A stretch of DNA of 37,600 bases from Methanocella sp. PtaU1.Bin125 (GTDB lineage Archaea; Halobacteriota; Methanocellia; Methanocellales; Methanocellaceae). Position 1 is the stretch's first letter. Each line of letters opens with the position of its first letter. The translations under genes were made by a program, and so were the position numbers. Under the pieces are notes generated by a model that did not search any database, had not been told where the DNA came from, and was given only the letters and a program-made list of their open reading frames with translations. The stretch is from NCBI GenBank assembly GCA_002067315.1, contig MVRA01000186.1, positions 1 through 37,600 of the forward strand. The letters are read 5' to 3'. Shown piece by piece: positions 1-9,187 of this stretch.

Positions 1-30
1 TAACCGATAACCCGCAATATTATCATTCTT

Positions 31-102
31 AGAAACGTCGCGCCCGTCGCGTTTCGTTGCGATCGTCGCGAGAACGTAGAGAAACGTCGCGATCGTCGCG
101 AG
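31..102. repeat. short GC-rich direct repeats downstream of the reductase gene
   Basis: The 14-mer GCGATCGTCGCGAG occurs at 59-72 and again at 89-102, exactly 30 bases apart, and AGAAACGTCGCG occurs at 31-42 and 80-91. GAAACG (32-37) can also pair with CGTTTC (50-55). The rest of 1-261 has no convincing gene. It is the 3' flank of the minus-strand reductase, and the left neighbour lies outside the window. Function unknown. Confidence 0.6.
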
Positions 103-261
103 TATGCAGTCCCGCGCCCTTGCGTGCTCATCACAGGACGCCTGAACGGCAAACCATCAGAGACATCCGGCCACCGCCCTTCGATCCCAACCATGCAGAA
201 GAGTCTTTTTTTACTGTCATTCATGAGTCATTTTAACGGTTTGAGCCCCATACAATTTGGC

Positions 262-1356
262 TTATCGGTTCATTAAAAGGCCCGGGTAGTCCGTATAGCC
301 CTTCGCCCCGCCCGCGTAGAAGGTCGAGACGTCCGGCTCGTTGAGCGGCGCGTTCAGCCGGTAGCGTTCCGGCAAATCGGGGTTCGCCAGGAACGGCACG
401 CCATAAGCGATCAGGTCCGCGTCGCCCCGGGCGATGGCCGCGTTTCCGCTGTGGAGATCATAGCCGCCGTTCAGGATGAACGTCCTCCCGAAGATCCTGC
501 GCAGGGCGGCCCCCAGCCGTTCCCCGGGGGGCACGAATCCCATCCGGCCCCCGAGGGGTTCGATGAGATGGAGGTAGCCCAGGCCGGTTTTGTACAGCTC
601 TTTCGCGAGATAATAATAGGTTTCCAGGGGGTTGGCGTCCGACATCGAGTACCCGGTGCCATATGGCGAGATACGGTAGCCGACCCGGTCACCGCCCCAG
701 ACGTCGATCACGGCCCGTGTGACCTCCAGCGGCAGGCGGGCCCGGTTCGCCACACTGCCCCCGTACTCGTCCGTCCGCCGGTTGGAACCGCTCCGCAGGA
801 ACTGGTCCAGTAAATACCCGTTCGCGCCGTGGATCTCGACGCCGTCGAACTTAGCGTCCCGGGCGAAGATGGCGGCCTGCCGGAACTGCCTGACGATATC
901 GGGCACCTCGTCCGTCCCGAGGGCCCGGGGCACCGGGACGGGCTTTTTACCGTCCGGCGTGTGGACGTAGCCTTCCACGGGCAGCGCGGACGGCGCGACA
1001 GGCAGCTCTCCGTCCAGGAAGTCGGGATGGGAGACCCTCCCCACGTGCCACAGCTGGATGAATATCCGGCCCCCTGCCTTGTGGACGGCGTCGGTCACCT
1101 TCCTCCAGCCCACGACCTGCGCGGCCGAGTGGATGCCCGGGGTCCGCTCGTAGCCGACGCCCTGCGGGCTGACCTGCGAGCCCTCGGAGATGATCAGTCC
1201 GGCGGAGGCACGCTGCGCGTAGTAAGTGATGGCCAGCGGGCTCTGGACGTTGCCCTCCTCCGCCCGGCAGCGGGTCATCGGCGCCATCACGATGCGGTTC
1301 GGCAGTACGAGCCTGCCCATCCTGTACGGCGAAAAGAGATCCTGCACCCGTGCCAT
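262..1356 (-). CDS. Old Yellow Enzyme family NADH:flavin oxidoreductase / ene-reductase
   Basis: A 364-residue cytosolic FMN-dependent TIM-barrel oxidoreductase of the OYE family, which reduces activated C=C bonds or related electrophiles with NAD(P)H. The start MARVQDLFSPYRMGRLVLPNR and the following APMTRCRA are typical of the family N-terminus. The central HGANGYLLDQFLR with the downstream NRRTDEYGG block are the hallmark OYE motifs around the active site, and the Gly-rich LNGGYD near the C-terminus fits the FMN phosphate site. Length matches the 350-370 residues usual for the simple (non-FeS) subfamily. A TATA-like TTTTATC on the minus strand lies about 26 bases before the ATG and no Shine-Dalgarno is visible, which suggests a leaderless transcript. 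The natural substrate cannot be told from sequence; the OYE fold assignment is firm. Confidence 0.93.
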   Translation of the reverse strand: MARVQDLFSPYRMGRLVLPNRIVMAPMTRCRAEEGNVQSPLAITYYAQRASAGLIISEGSQVSPQGVGYERTPGIHSAAQVVGWRKVTDAVHKAGGRIFIQLWHVGRVSHPDFLDGELPVAPSALPVEGYVHTPDGKKPVPVPRALGTDEVPDIVRQFRQAAIFARDAKFDGVEIHGANGYLLDQFLRSGSNRRTDEYGGSVANRARLPLEVTRAVIDVWGGDRVGYRISPYGTGYSMSDANPLETYYYLAKELYKTGLGYLHLIEPLGGRMGFVPPGERLGAALRRIFGRTFILNGGYDLHSGNAAIARGDADLIAYGVPFLANPDLPERYRLNAPLNEPDVSTFYAGGAKGYTDYPGLLMNR

Positions 1357-1403
1357 GATCGGGACAACGAAGGACGGGGATAAAATGATTATTACGGGTT
1401 TAC

Positions 1404-1488
1404 GCTATCCTGCGGGAATCCCGGGCGATACTGTCCCTGGTGTACAGAGGTGGCATCTCTGTGGCCTCTGTATACACCACGGGATAGC
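1404..1488. other. strongly structured intergenic stretch (nested inverted repeats)
   Basis: In the 142 bases between the response-regulator stop and the reductase start, several inverted repeats are nested. GCTATCC (1404-1410) pairs with GGATAGC (1482-1488), CGGGA-A-TCCCG (1413-1423) is a small palindrome, and 1435-1450 pairs imperfectly with 1465-1483 with ACAGAGG/CCTCTGT as its core. It may be a terminator for the upstream gene or a structured leader. It lies upstream of the TATA-like element of the reductase, which favours the terminator reading. Confidence 0.45.
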
Positions 1489-1498
1489 CTGAAACCAC

Positions 1499-3586
1499 TC
1501 ACTCGTCGAACTCTTTCATCTCGGTGAGCAGGATGTGGTACTGCCGGTCGTCCATCGTGGCGGGGTCGATGCAGCAGATGACCATGCAGTCGCTGGTCAT
1601 CACCCGGTCGTTCAGGAAGTGGACCAGCTTCAGCACCGCATCGTAGCCGTTGCGGGTCATGATGTACTCGAGGCCGTCCAGCAGGATGATCCCGTTCTTC
1701 GACTGGGTCAGGAACTTGCCCAGCGTCGCGCCCAGGCCGGTCAGGTTGTCGGGCTTCATGTGGATCTCGCCCTGCAGCCCGTCGCCGCCGGTGAGCCATA
1801 TAATGGGTGTCTTCTCCAGCCCGTACTGCTCCCGGATCTTCTTGGGGTTCTGCCGGGTGACGCACAGGCCCTGGATGTTGTGCTTCACCTGGTCCGCGAA
1901 GACCTCGAGGCTCTGGTTGCCTTTGCGCTTGTCGAACAAATACAGGCAGCCCTTCTCGAAGTGGTAGCGCTGCGCCGTCTCGACCGCCTTTTCGGTGATC
2001 GGCATGATCTTGAGGCCGGTGATCTCCGACAGGTCCTTCAGCGTGATGATGAAGCCGTTGTTCCGGCCTTCCCTGTAGAGGGTCGACGTGGAGATGTTGA
2101 GCGTGACCACCGTCCCGTCCTTGCAGCGGAACTCCCGGACGTAGTTCTTGCGCTCCGCCAGGTCGATGTCCGCGTTATCGGGCAGCAGCGACGTCACGTG
2201 CCGTCCACGCACCTCGTCGGCCTCGTACTTGAGCAGCCGGGAGGCGCTCTTGTTGAAGGACATGATGAAGCCGCCCATGTCGACCGTGAGCACGGCGTCG
2301 GGGGACTCGTTGATAATATCCGCCAGATACCGGCTCGTGTCCTGTATGTTTTTAAACAGCCGGCCGTTCTCGATGGCGATGCCGATCTGGGCGCCGATGC
2401 CCAGCAGCATGGCCGACCACTCTTCGCCGACGGACGCGCCGGCCGCCGAGTAGAAGGCGATGATCCCGATCACGTCGCCCCGGACGGTGATCGGCACGGT
2501 GGCGGCGACCTTCGCGCCCTCGAAGATCACGACGGCCGGGTCCCCGGGCCGGATGGCGTTCATGTCCTGGGACACGTTGTGAAGCACCTGCGTGTAGCGT
2601 ATCGCCTTGCCCGCTTCCGTCCGGGCAGCGACCGCGGTGAGCTTTGCGTCGTGCATGCTCTCCTGCTCGCACAGGTACACGGCCCCGGCATCCATCTCCA
2701 GCAGCTCGAGCGAGTCGCGGAGGATCTGGTCGAGCATCTCGTCCATGCCCCGGGCGCGGTTGATCGACGAGGTGATGGAGCTGATGATCTCCAGCTCCCG
2801 GTTCTTGCGGCGCAGCGCCTCCTCGGAGCGCTTCCGCTCGGTGATGTCGCTGAAGATGAGCACCACGCCGGCGATATTCCCGTTGTCGTCCCTGATGGGG
2901 GCGGCGCTGTCGTAGACCGGCGTCTCCCGGCCGTCCCGGGAGAGGAGCATCGCGTTCGCGGACAGCCCGACGACCGTCCCTTCCCGGAGCACCCTGACCA
3001 CCGGGTTCTCCAGCATCTGCCGGTTGTCGCCGCTGGCCAGCCGGAACACCTCGATCAGGCTCTTCCCGAGCGCGTCGCTCTCCTTCCACCCGGTGAGCGT
3101 CTCGGCCACCGGGTTCATGAACTTGATGCGGCCGTCCCGGTCGGTGGCGACCACGCCGTCGCCGATGCTCTTCAGGGTGGTCGCCAGCCACCGCTCGCTG
3201 TCCTTGAGCCGCTGCTCGATACGGTACTTGTAGAGCGCCATCTCGATGGTCGTGAGCAGCTCCCGCTCCTCGAAGGGCTTCAGGATATAGCCGAACGGCT
3301 CGGTGATCTTGGCCCGCTGGAGCGTGTTCGAGTCCGCGTATGCGGTCAGGTAGATGATGGGGATGTTGTGGCGGGCGCGGATCTCGCCGGCGGCCTGGAT
3401 GCCGTCCATCTGGCCGCTGAGAAAAATGTCCATGAGCACCAGGTCCGGGTGGAGCCGGCCGGCCTTATCGATCGCCTCCTGCCCGGATGATGCCGATTCC
3501 GGCACCTCGTACCCGAGGCTTCTCAGCCGGTTCATCAGGTCCATCGCGACAATGTGTTCGTCCTCGACAACTAAAATGCGTACCAT
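1499..3586 (-). CDS. response regulator-type signalling protein REC-PAS-GAF-PAS-DUF835
   Basis: A 695-residue soluble multi-domain sensor/regulator without a kinase or DNA-binding output. Residues 1-120 form a CheY-like receiver with acidic residues E8/D9/E10, phospho-acceptor D53 (VLMDI), T81 (YLTAYAD) and K103 (LKPFE). A PAS domain follows (about 130-250, ending in the PAC-like FSDITERKRSEEAL), then a GAF domain (about 265-410), a second PAS (about 420-525) and a C-terminal DUF835 domain (about 540-690, GCLYLFDKR, GLEYIMTRNG). DUF835 is common at the ends of archaeal signalling proteins and its role is unknown. It is probably phosphorylated by one of the neighbouring HisKA_2 kinases. The gene begins 22 bases downstream of a decayed kinase remnant on the same strand, so its present promoter may lie upstream of that remnant (AT-rich 4130-4215). 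Confidence 0.92.
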   Translation of the reverse strand: MVRILVVEDEHIVAMDLMNRLRSLGYEVPESASSGQEAIDKAGRLHPDLVLMDIFLSGQMDGIQAAGEIRARHNIPIIYLTAYADSNTLQRAKITEPFGYILKPFEERELLTTIEMALYKYRIEQRLKDSERWLATTLKSIGDGVVATDRDGRIKFMNPVAETLTGWKESDALGKSLIEVFRLASGDNRQMLENPVVRVLREGTVVGLSANAMLLSRDGRETPVYDSAAPIRDDNGNIAGVVLIFSDITERKRSEEALRRKNRELEIISSITSSINRARGMDEMLDQILRDSLELLEMDAGAVYLCEQESMHDAKLTAVAARTEAGKAIRYTQVLHNVSQDMNAIRPGDPAVVIFEGAKVAATVPITVRGDVIGIIAFYSAAGASVGEEWSAMLLGIGAQIGIAIENGRLFKNIQDTSRYLADIINESPDAVLTVDMGGFIMSFNKSASRLLKYEADEVRGRHVTSLLPDNADIDLAERKNYVREFRCKDGTVVTLNISTSTLYREGRNNGFIITLKDLSEITGLKIMPITEKAVETAQRYHFEKGCLYLFDKRKGNQSLEVFADQVKHNIQGLCVTRQNPKKIREQYGLEKTPIIWLTGGDGLQGEIHMKPDNLTGLGATLGKFLTQSKNGIILLDGLEYIMTRNGYDAVLKLVHFLNDRVMTSDCMVICCIDPATMDDRQYHILLTEMKEFDE

Positions 3587-3608
3587 TCCTCTACCGCTCC
3601 ACTTCGTT

Positions 3609-3920
3609 TTATTCTATCTCTGCGAACGTTATCTTAAAGCTTGTTCCCCTCGCGAGGTCGACCTCTATCGTGCCTCCGAGCTGACCGGCCGGCGTGTTGA
3701 CCGGCTGCAGGCCCGGCGAGGCGGTATTTCGGCAGTCGAGGCCCGGGTCAGCCCCAAGCCGTCATCGGATACCGTCAGCGTGTACATGCGGCGGTCCCGC
3801 GACAGGCCGGCGAACATCACCCGGGACGGCGTGTCGGCCGCCGAGACCTCCGGCACGCCGGTCGGCGCCTGTTCGGCGGCAGCGGCCGTGCAGAGCGCGA
3901 AGTAGCGCCCTCCCGGCTCG
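3609..3920 (-). pseudogene. decayed C-terminus of a HisKA_2 histidine kinase (HATPase remnant)
   Basis: On the minus strand one frame reads RRMYTLTVSDDGLGL (the N/G1-box region of the ATPase domain). After a frame change near 3748 another frame reads PGLDCRNTASPGLQPVNTP then AGQLGGTIEVDLARGTSFK and ends ITFAEIE with a TAA at 3609-3611. This aligns almost residue for residue with the intact kinase at 4220-6166 ([19 protein letters not shown], then FRITF). The Leu-to-Pro changes and the frameshift show relaxed selection. Upstream (3920-4130) no kinase sequence is recognisable; one frame has a hydrophobic stretch that could be a residual membrane segment. It is a relic of a fourth paralogue directly upstream of the response regulator. 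Confidence 0.8.
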
Positions 3921-4219
3921 TCTCCGCTGCCAGACGTGCCAGGCGAGCCCTGCCATAGTGGCCGCAGCCAGGGCGAATGCGGCAGAAAAAGCCGGGCAGG
4001 CCCATCTCTTCCCCCGGCGCCCGAACGGGGTTATCCGTAGCCGCGCACCCGCACCTGCTGGCATTCATAGGTGTAATGTCAGGCGTTTTTATTTCGATCA
4101 CTCTCAGAGGGCCTGTATAAATTGGTTTTAAACGAAATAAATGTAACCTATTTAATGGATAATTACACAATTAGAACCAAATTTTAATGCCATTGCAATC
4201 ACAAGCCAAAAATATAGGG
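3921..4219. other. gene-free stretch; upstream part of decayed kinase and AT-rich probable promoter
   Basis: Positions 3921-4080 are GC-rich and carry only unconvincing overlapping reading frames. Positions 4085-4219 are AT-rich and include TATA-like stretches on the minus strand (for example around 4150 and 4185). They could drive transcription leftwards through the kinase remnant into the response regulator. No RNA gene was recognised. Confidence 0.4.
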
Positions 4220-6166
4220 TTATTTTTTATTTTCATCGGGGAATGTTATCCTGAACGTGGTGCCGGCCCCTTCCTCCAGGCAGACGGCCCCTTCCAGCTG
4301 GCTGACCAGCGTGTTGACCAGCTGCAGGCCCAGCGAGGCGGTGTTGCGGAAGTCCAGGCCCGGGGGAAGCCCGGCTCCGTCATCGCCTACTATTAGCAAA
4401 TATCTGCCCCCCTCCCGGGCCATGCTGACGCGGACATGCCCCGTACGACCGCCGGGGAACGCGTACTTGAGCGCGTTGGAGACCAGCTCGTTGATGATCA
4501 GGCCGCAGGGGATGGCCTTGTCTATGTCCAGGTAGATGCCGTCGATGGCGATGGCGATCTCCACGCCGGGGCCCGTGATGTAAGACCGGGCCAGGTAGGC
4601 GGTCAGGCTGCTGACGTACTCGGCGAAGTCCACCCGGGAGATGTCCCGCGCCCGGTAGAGCTTCTCGTGGATGAGGGCCATGGACCGGATGCGGTCCTGG
4701 CTGTCCCGGAACATGCCGGCCGGGTTCTCGGTTTTCACGCTCCCCGACTGGAGGCTGAGCAGGCTGGAGATGATCTGCAGGTTGTTCTTCACCCGGTGGT
4801 GGATCTCCTTGAGCAAGACCTCTTTCTCCTCCAGCGAGCTCTGCATCTTTGCCTCGACCTTGCGGCGCTCCGCGATCTCCGCCTGCAGTGCCTCCACGGC
4901 TTGCGCCAGCTCGGCTGTCCGCTGCTGCACCCGCAGCTCGAGGGTGTCGTTGACCCTCTTCAGCGCGGCGGAGGTATGTTTCAGGTCGGTGACGTCGTTG
5001 CCGATGGCCAGTATGTCCTCGATGCGGCCGTCCGGGCCGATGACCGCCTTGTTGGTCCACGAGACCCAGACGCGCTCGCCGTTGCGGCGCACGTTCTCGT
5101 TCACGTTGATCATGTACTGGTCCGGGCGCGTCATCAGGTCCTCCATGTGTTTCCACAGGTTGCGGCCCGACGACTCGGCCGGGGGCACGATGGTGTCCAG
5201 CACGCTCGCCCCGATGATCTCGTCGCGCGAGTAGCCGAAAAAGGTGCAGGCGAACTCGTTGAAGTAGGTGATCCGGCCGCTCAAGTCGAAGCGGATGATC
5301 ATGCTGCTGGCGTTCTGCACCAGATCACGGTACCTGCTCTCGCTTTCCTGTAGCGCCCGGTTGGCCTTCTCGAGCTCGGCGGTGCGCTGCCGGACCCGGT
5401 GTTCGAGATCGTCGTAGGCCTTCTTCAGCGCTTCTTCCACCCGCTTCCGCTCGCCGATGTCCCGGGCGATGCCGCGGTACCCGGTGATCCTGCCGGAGGC
5501 GTCTGTAACAGGCAGGCCGCTGATCTCCAGCTCGGCCTTGCTGCCGTCCCGGCGTATCATGGAAAACTCCACCAGCTCGAACAATCCTCTGCGACTGATC
5601 ATGTTGGTAATGGCCGGGCCAAGCCGGGTCTTCTCCTTCGGTTCCATCAGGTCGAACGGTGTCTTACCCCTGACCTCTTCCGGCTGGTAGCCCAGGACCT
5701 CCCGCACTTTCGGGCTGACGTAGGTGAACCGCAGGTCGCTGTCCATCTCCCAGACCACGTCGTTGATGCTTTCCACCAGGCTGCGGTACTTGCTCTCGCT
5801 CTGCGCGAGCTGCTGCCGGGACGTCTCCAGCGCGTCCAGCGTACTGTTCACCATCCTGGCGAACTGTGCGGCCTCGTCATTACCGGACACCGGCACCCGG
5901 GCCGACAGGTCGTTCTCCGTCCTCACCCTGTATAATACTTCCCCCAGCTTGCGTATCTGGAAGATGCCGGCTTTTTCGACAATGAATACCGTGGCGAACC
6001 CCAGAGCCAGCCCGGCAACCCCGCTGATCAGCAGGAAGTAAACAATGCGGGCCTGCATGTCGCCGCTGCCGCCGGCGATGAGGACTTGCGCAACCGCGTA
6101 CATCAATAATAAAAGCAATGCTATGACTGCTGTAACGATGATCAGCGCTTTCGTCCGCAGTTGCAT
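4220..6166 (-). CDS. membrane histidine kinase, 2 TM-HAMP-PAS-PAS-HisKA_2-HATPase
   Basis: A 648-residue sensor kinase. Two hydrophobic segments (about 7-30 and 41-63) are separated by only about ten residues, so there is almost no extracellular sensor domain. A HAMP linker follows (about 65-120), then PAS-1 (about 125-245, ending RDIGERKR), a coiled coil, PAS-2 (about 275-395), a second coiled coil (about 400-445) and a HisKA_2 dimerisation/phosphoacceptor domain with [11 protein letters not shown] (probable phospho-His H457). The ATPase domain has the N box INELVSNALKYAF (N564) and GDDGAGLPPG (594-602). Input is probably sensed by the cytosolic PAS domains. It lies 145 bases behind the next kinase; a TATA-like TTTTATTTAG (minus strand, near 6275) suggests its own promoter. 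The catalytic region shares a 97-base identical stretch with that neighbour. Confidence 0.93.
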   Translation of the reverse strand: MQLRTKALIIVTAVIALLLLLMYAVAQVLIAGGSGDMQARIVYFLLISGVAGLALGFATVFIVEKAGIFQIRKLGEVLYRVRTENDLSARVPVSGNDEAAQFARMVNSTLDALETSRQQLAQSESKYRSLVESINDVVWEMDSDLRFTYVSPKVREVLGYQPEEVRGKTPFDLMEPKEKTRLGPAITNMISRRGLFELVEFSMIRRDGSKAELEISGLPVTDASGRITGYRGIARDIGERKRVEEALKKAYDDLEHRVRQRTAELEKANRALQESESRYRDLVQNASSMIIRFDLSGRITYFNEFACTFFGYSRDEIIGASVLDTIVPPAESSGRNLWKHMEDLMTRPDQYMINVNENVRRNGERVWVSWTNKAVIGPDGRIEDILAIGNDVTDLKHTSAALKRVNDTLELRVQQRTAELAQAVEALQAEIAERRKVEAKMQSSLEEKEVLLKEIHHRVKNNLQIISSLLSLQSGSVKTENPAGMFRDSQDRIRSMALIHEKLYRARDISRVDFAEYVSSLTAYLARSYITGPGVEIAIAIDGIYLDIDKAIPCGLIINELVSNALKYAFPGGRTGHVRVSMAREGGRYLLIVGDDGAGLPPGLDFRNTASLGLQLVNTLVSQLEGAVCLEEGAGTTFRITFPDENKK

Positions 6167-6311
6167 GGCTTCATACCTCGTTGGCTCTGCCGTAGACGTC
6201 CTGCCGGGCTACCGGCATCATGCCTGACCGCTTGCCCGGCATCCCCGATACGCTAAGCTATCGCTCCCAAAACTAAATAAAAGTGACTATTGCGGCGGAA
6301 AAACGAGAGGT

Positions 6312-8783
6312 CTATCCGGGCGGAGCTTTCTTCGTAAAGTCCGATCGGATCTCTTTGAAGACAATCCGGAACCTGGTCCCCTGCGAGCCGTCAAGCTCGA
6401 TGGTCCCCTCGAGCTGGCTGACCAGCGTGTTGACCAGCTGCAGGCCCAGTGACCTGGTGTTGAGGTAGTCGAGCCCGGGCGGCAGCCCGACGCCGTTATC
6501 GCCCACCGTCAGCACGTACAGGTCGCCCTCCCGGGCGAGGCCGATGCGCAGTTCCCCCGGCCGGCCGTCCTGGAACGCGTACTTGAAGCTGTTGGAGACC
6601 AGCTCGTTGATGATCAGGCCGCAGGGGATGGCCGTGTCGATGCCGAGCAGCACGTTTTCGATGTCGACGACGACGTTCACTCTCTGGCCGGTAGCGTAGG
6701 AGTGCATCAGGTACGAGGTGAGGCTGCGCACGTACCCGGCGAAGTCGATGCGGGAGATGTCCCGGGACTGGTAGAGCTTCTCGTGGATGAGGGCCATGGA
6801 CCGGATGCGATCCTGGCTCTCCCGGAACATGATCGCCGGGTTCTCGGTTTTCACGCTCCCCGACTGGAGGCTGAGCAGGCTGGAGATGATCTGCAGGTTG
6901 TTCTTCACCCGGTGGTGGATCTCCTTGAGCAGCACGTCCTTCTCGCCCAGCGAGGCGGCCATCGCCTCCTCCGACTGCTTGCGATCGGTAATGTCCTGGA
7001 TGGCCCCCAGGACACGGACGGCCCGGCGCCTGTCCCCCTCGCCCTGGAAAAAGACGCGTGCCCGCACGTAGACCCAGCGTATGGCGCTGTCGGATGCACG
7101 GATGATCCGGTATTCCATGGAGTACCCGCCGGGCCCTGCCGGGTCCAGCGCCGCCGCGATAACGGCGTCCTGCCGGTCCCCCGGATAAATGCTGCCGGTC
7201 AGGCGTTCGAAGGTCAGCGGCGTGTCCGGCGGAAAGCCGTAGATCTCGTAAGTTTCGGGCGACCAGAAATGCTGGTCGGTCACCGGGTCCCAGTCGAACG
7301 TGCCGAACCGCGCCGTCGCCGCGCACAGCCGCAGCCGCTCTTCGCTGACCCGGAGCGTCTCCTCCGCCTGCCGCCGCTCGGTGATGTCCCGCGCGATGCC
7401 ACGGTACCCGGTGATCTCCCCCGAGCCGTCGCGAATGACATTGCCCCCGACCTCGATACAGGCCAGCGTGCCGTCCGGGCGCGCGATCCAGAACTCGACC
7501 CCCGCGAAGGAGCCGTTCCGGACGTTCATCTCGTGGATGATCGACCGGATGTGGTCCCGCTCCTCCGGCTTGATCAGGTCGAACGGTGACCGGCCCTTGA
7601 GGTTCTCAGGCTGATAGCCGAAGATGTTCCGGGCCTTGGGGCTGATGTACGTGAGCAGCATGGCAGCATCCGTCTCCCAGATGACCTCGTTGATGTTCTC
7701 GACCATGCTCCGCAGCCGTTCCTCGTTGTCCTGCAGCTGCTGCCGCGACCGGTCCAGCGCGTCGAGCGCCTCGTTGATCTTGCCCGCGAACGCCGACAGC
7801 TCGTCGTTGCCGCGGTCCTCCAGCCGGCCGGAGAACTCGTTGTTGGCCCCGATCTGGCTGATCCGCGCGCTCAGCCGGACTATCCGGCTGATCACGAACC
7901 GGTCGGCCAGCAGGGCCCCGAATAACGCGGCGGGGGTGCTCAAGACGAACAGGATCGCGACGATGTACAGCATGCTCGTCTGCCATTGCGCGTAGATGGT
8001 CCGCGGCTGGTCCACCCGCAGGACCATCGCCGGGCTCCCGTACAGGTCCCGTATGACCGTATAGCTGCTCACCGTATCCCGGTCGGCCGGCACGACCAGG
8101 ATCCCGTCGCCGCCAGGCTCCTGCATGATGGCCGGCAGGTCCGGTGTGCCCGCACTGCCCGGCGGCACCAGGGACATGGCGATGCCGGTGATGTTCCTCA
8201 GCTTGTCCATCTCTTCATCGTCGAGAAAGCGGCCCATCATGATCGTGCCCCTCGACGGGCCGGTAGCCGTGCTGTCCTTCACCGGATAGGCGCCGATCAT
8301 CATCAGGCCGTCGGGCAGCGCGAGTATCCCGGTCAGCGGCTCGTCTTCCGACGACCGGAACAGCGGGCTGCCTGCGGTCAGGCTCTCGATGAGGCCTGCG
8401 GGGAGCGGGGACTCTTGCTGCGTGGAAAAGTTGACGCTTTTGCCGTAGACGATGTTGTCGTCGATGTCGGCCAGGATGACGGCGTTCAGCCGCAGGTTCA
8501 GCAGCGTCGCGTCCACGAAGTTCGTGTCGATATAGTCGGCGTTGTGATCGATCAGGAAATTGGCCGTGTCATCCCAGTTCGCGTAGTCCATCGCGATCGA
8601 GGCCAGTACCGACTGATCATAGTCGATCACCCGCAGGGCGCTGCCCACGTCGTCCCTCGCGCTCTGCGCCTCCAGGTTCATATAGCTCTGTAACAGGATG
8701 GACTGCGCTGCCACGTAGACTAAAGAGATCGTGATGATAAGAGTGATAGCGGTGATTCCCAGCGTTTTGTAGCGAACTCTCAT
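6312..8783 (-). CDS. membrane histidine kinase, CHASE4-HAMP-PAS-PAS-HisKA_2-HATPase
   Basis: An 823-residue sensor kinase. An N-terminal membrane segment (about 10-30) and a second one (about 272-298) bracket an extracellular CHASE4-type domain with typical motifs ([30 protein letters not shown]). HAMP follows (about 300-350), then PAS-1 (about 360-475, ending [14 protein letters not shown]), PAS-2 of the PAS_3 type ([19 protein letters not shown] onward) and HisKA_2 with [11 protein letters not shown] (probable phospho-His H624). The ATPase domain has [13 protein letters not shown] and [10 protein letters not shown]. It is a close paralogue of the kinase at 10214-13024, from which it differs mainly by one PAS fewer. 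Its start is divergent from radA, with 404 bases between. The ligand of CHASE4 domains is unknown. Confidence 0.93.
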   Translation of the reverse strand: MRVRYKTLGITAITLIITISLVYVAAQSILLQSYMNLEAQSARDDVGSALRVIDYDQSVLASIAMDYANWDDTANFLIDHNADYIDTNFVDATLLNLRLNAVILADIDDNIVYGKSVNFSTQQESPLPAGLIESLTAGSPLFRSSEDEPLTGILALPDGLMMIGAYPVKDSTATGPSRGTIMMGRFLDDEEMDKLRNITGIAMSLVPPGSAGTPDLPAIMQEPGGDGILVVPADRDTVSSYTVIRDLYGSPAMVLRVDQPRTIYAQWQTSMLYIVAILFVLSTPAALFGALLADRFVISRIVRLSARISQIGANNEFSGRLEDRGNDELSAFAGKINEALDALDRSRQQLQDNEERLRSMVENINEVIWETDAAMLLTYISPKARNIFGYQPENLKGRSPFDLIKPEERDHIRSIIHEMNVRNGSFAGVEFWIARPDGTLACIEVGGNVIRDGSGEITGYRGIARDITERRQAEETLRVSEERLRLCAATARFGTFDWDPVTDQHFWSPETYEIYGFPPDTPLTFERLTGSIYPGDRQDAVIAAALDPAGPGGYSMEYRIIRASDSAIRWVYVRARVFFQGEGDRRRAVRVLGAIQDITDRKQSEEAMAASLGEKDVLLKEIHHRVKNNLQIISSLLSLQSGSVKTENPAIMFRESQDRIRSMALIHEKLYQSRDISRIDFAGYVRSLTSYLMHSYATGQRVNVVVDIENVLLGIDTAIPCGLIINELVSNSFKYAFQDGRPGELRIGLAREGDLYVLTVGDNGVGLPPGLDYLNTRSLGLQLVNTLVSQLEGTIELDGSQGTRFRIVFKEIRSDFTKKAPPG

Positions 8784-9187
8784 TTTTTAACCCGTTTTGT
8801 TGATTGGGAACGATACGGCAGATCAGCGGCCAACATGATCTCCGGGATTGCTAATGCTTCCTCAATAGTTATCTCCTACCGGTATGATAAACATAACCTT
8901 AGGAAGAAGGAATTACTAATTTAATACCTGAAGCGGGAAAATATTCATACGATCGCGGCCTTCTTCACCTGAACGGCCCCGGCAGTCGCAAACGGCATGC
9001 CCCGGCCGGTTCTACGGGTCCGTGCCCCCGGCCGCGATAATACTTTCAGCGTGCTTGCGATAACGTTCTATATCCACAGGATATATGTGGCATATATCAG
9101 TGCATAGCGCACGATATGTGCTGCATATCGCTCGATATATGTAATTAATTATGCGGCCAGAAATTGGCCGAGCCGTGAGGTATCAAA
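8784..9187. promoter_or_regulatory. divergent promoter region between kinase and radA
   Basis: This holds no gene. On the kinase side, TATGATAAACATAACCTT at 8883-8900 closely matches ATAATAAACATAATCTT upstream of the paralogous kinase (13123-13139), at almost the same distance from the start codon (117 versus 115 bases). This is probably a conserved promoter element. On the radA side, 9070-9145 carries a set of ATATATG palindromes (separate entry). Confidence 0.6.
9080..9141 (+). promoter_or_regulatory. radA: palindrome cluster upstream of radA (probable operators and TATA region)
   Basis: Two inverted repeats of one type lie in series: GATATATG-tgg-CATATATC at 9080-9098 and GATATG-tgctg-CATATC at 9113-9129. 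A further half-site CGATATATG lies at 9133-9141, and GTGC/GCAC flank the middle (9100-9112). The AT-rich end (9133-9151) is a plausible TATA region for a start near 9165. A third kind of palindrome, CGGCC-agaaatt-GGCCG, lies at 9154-9170. This arrangement suggests a repressor or activator acting on radA. Confidence 0.6.

Noticed and set aside
1535-3490. 651-codon open frame on the plus strand opposite the response regulator
   Set aside because: It is a GC-bias shadow; the minus strand encodes recognisable REC, PAS, GAF and DUF835 domains, while this translation has low-complexity composition and no domain.
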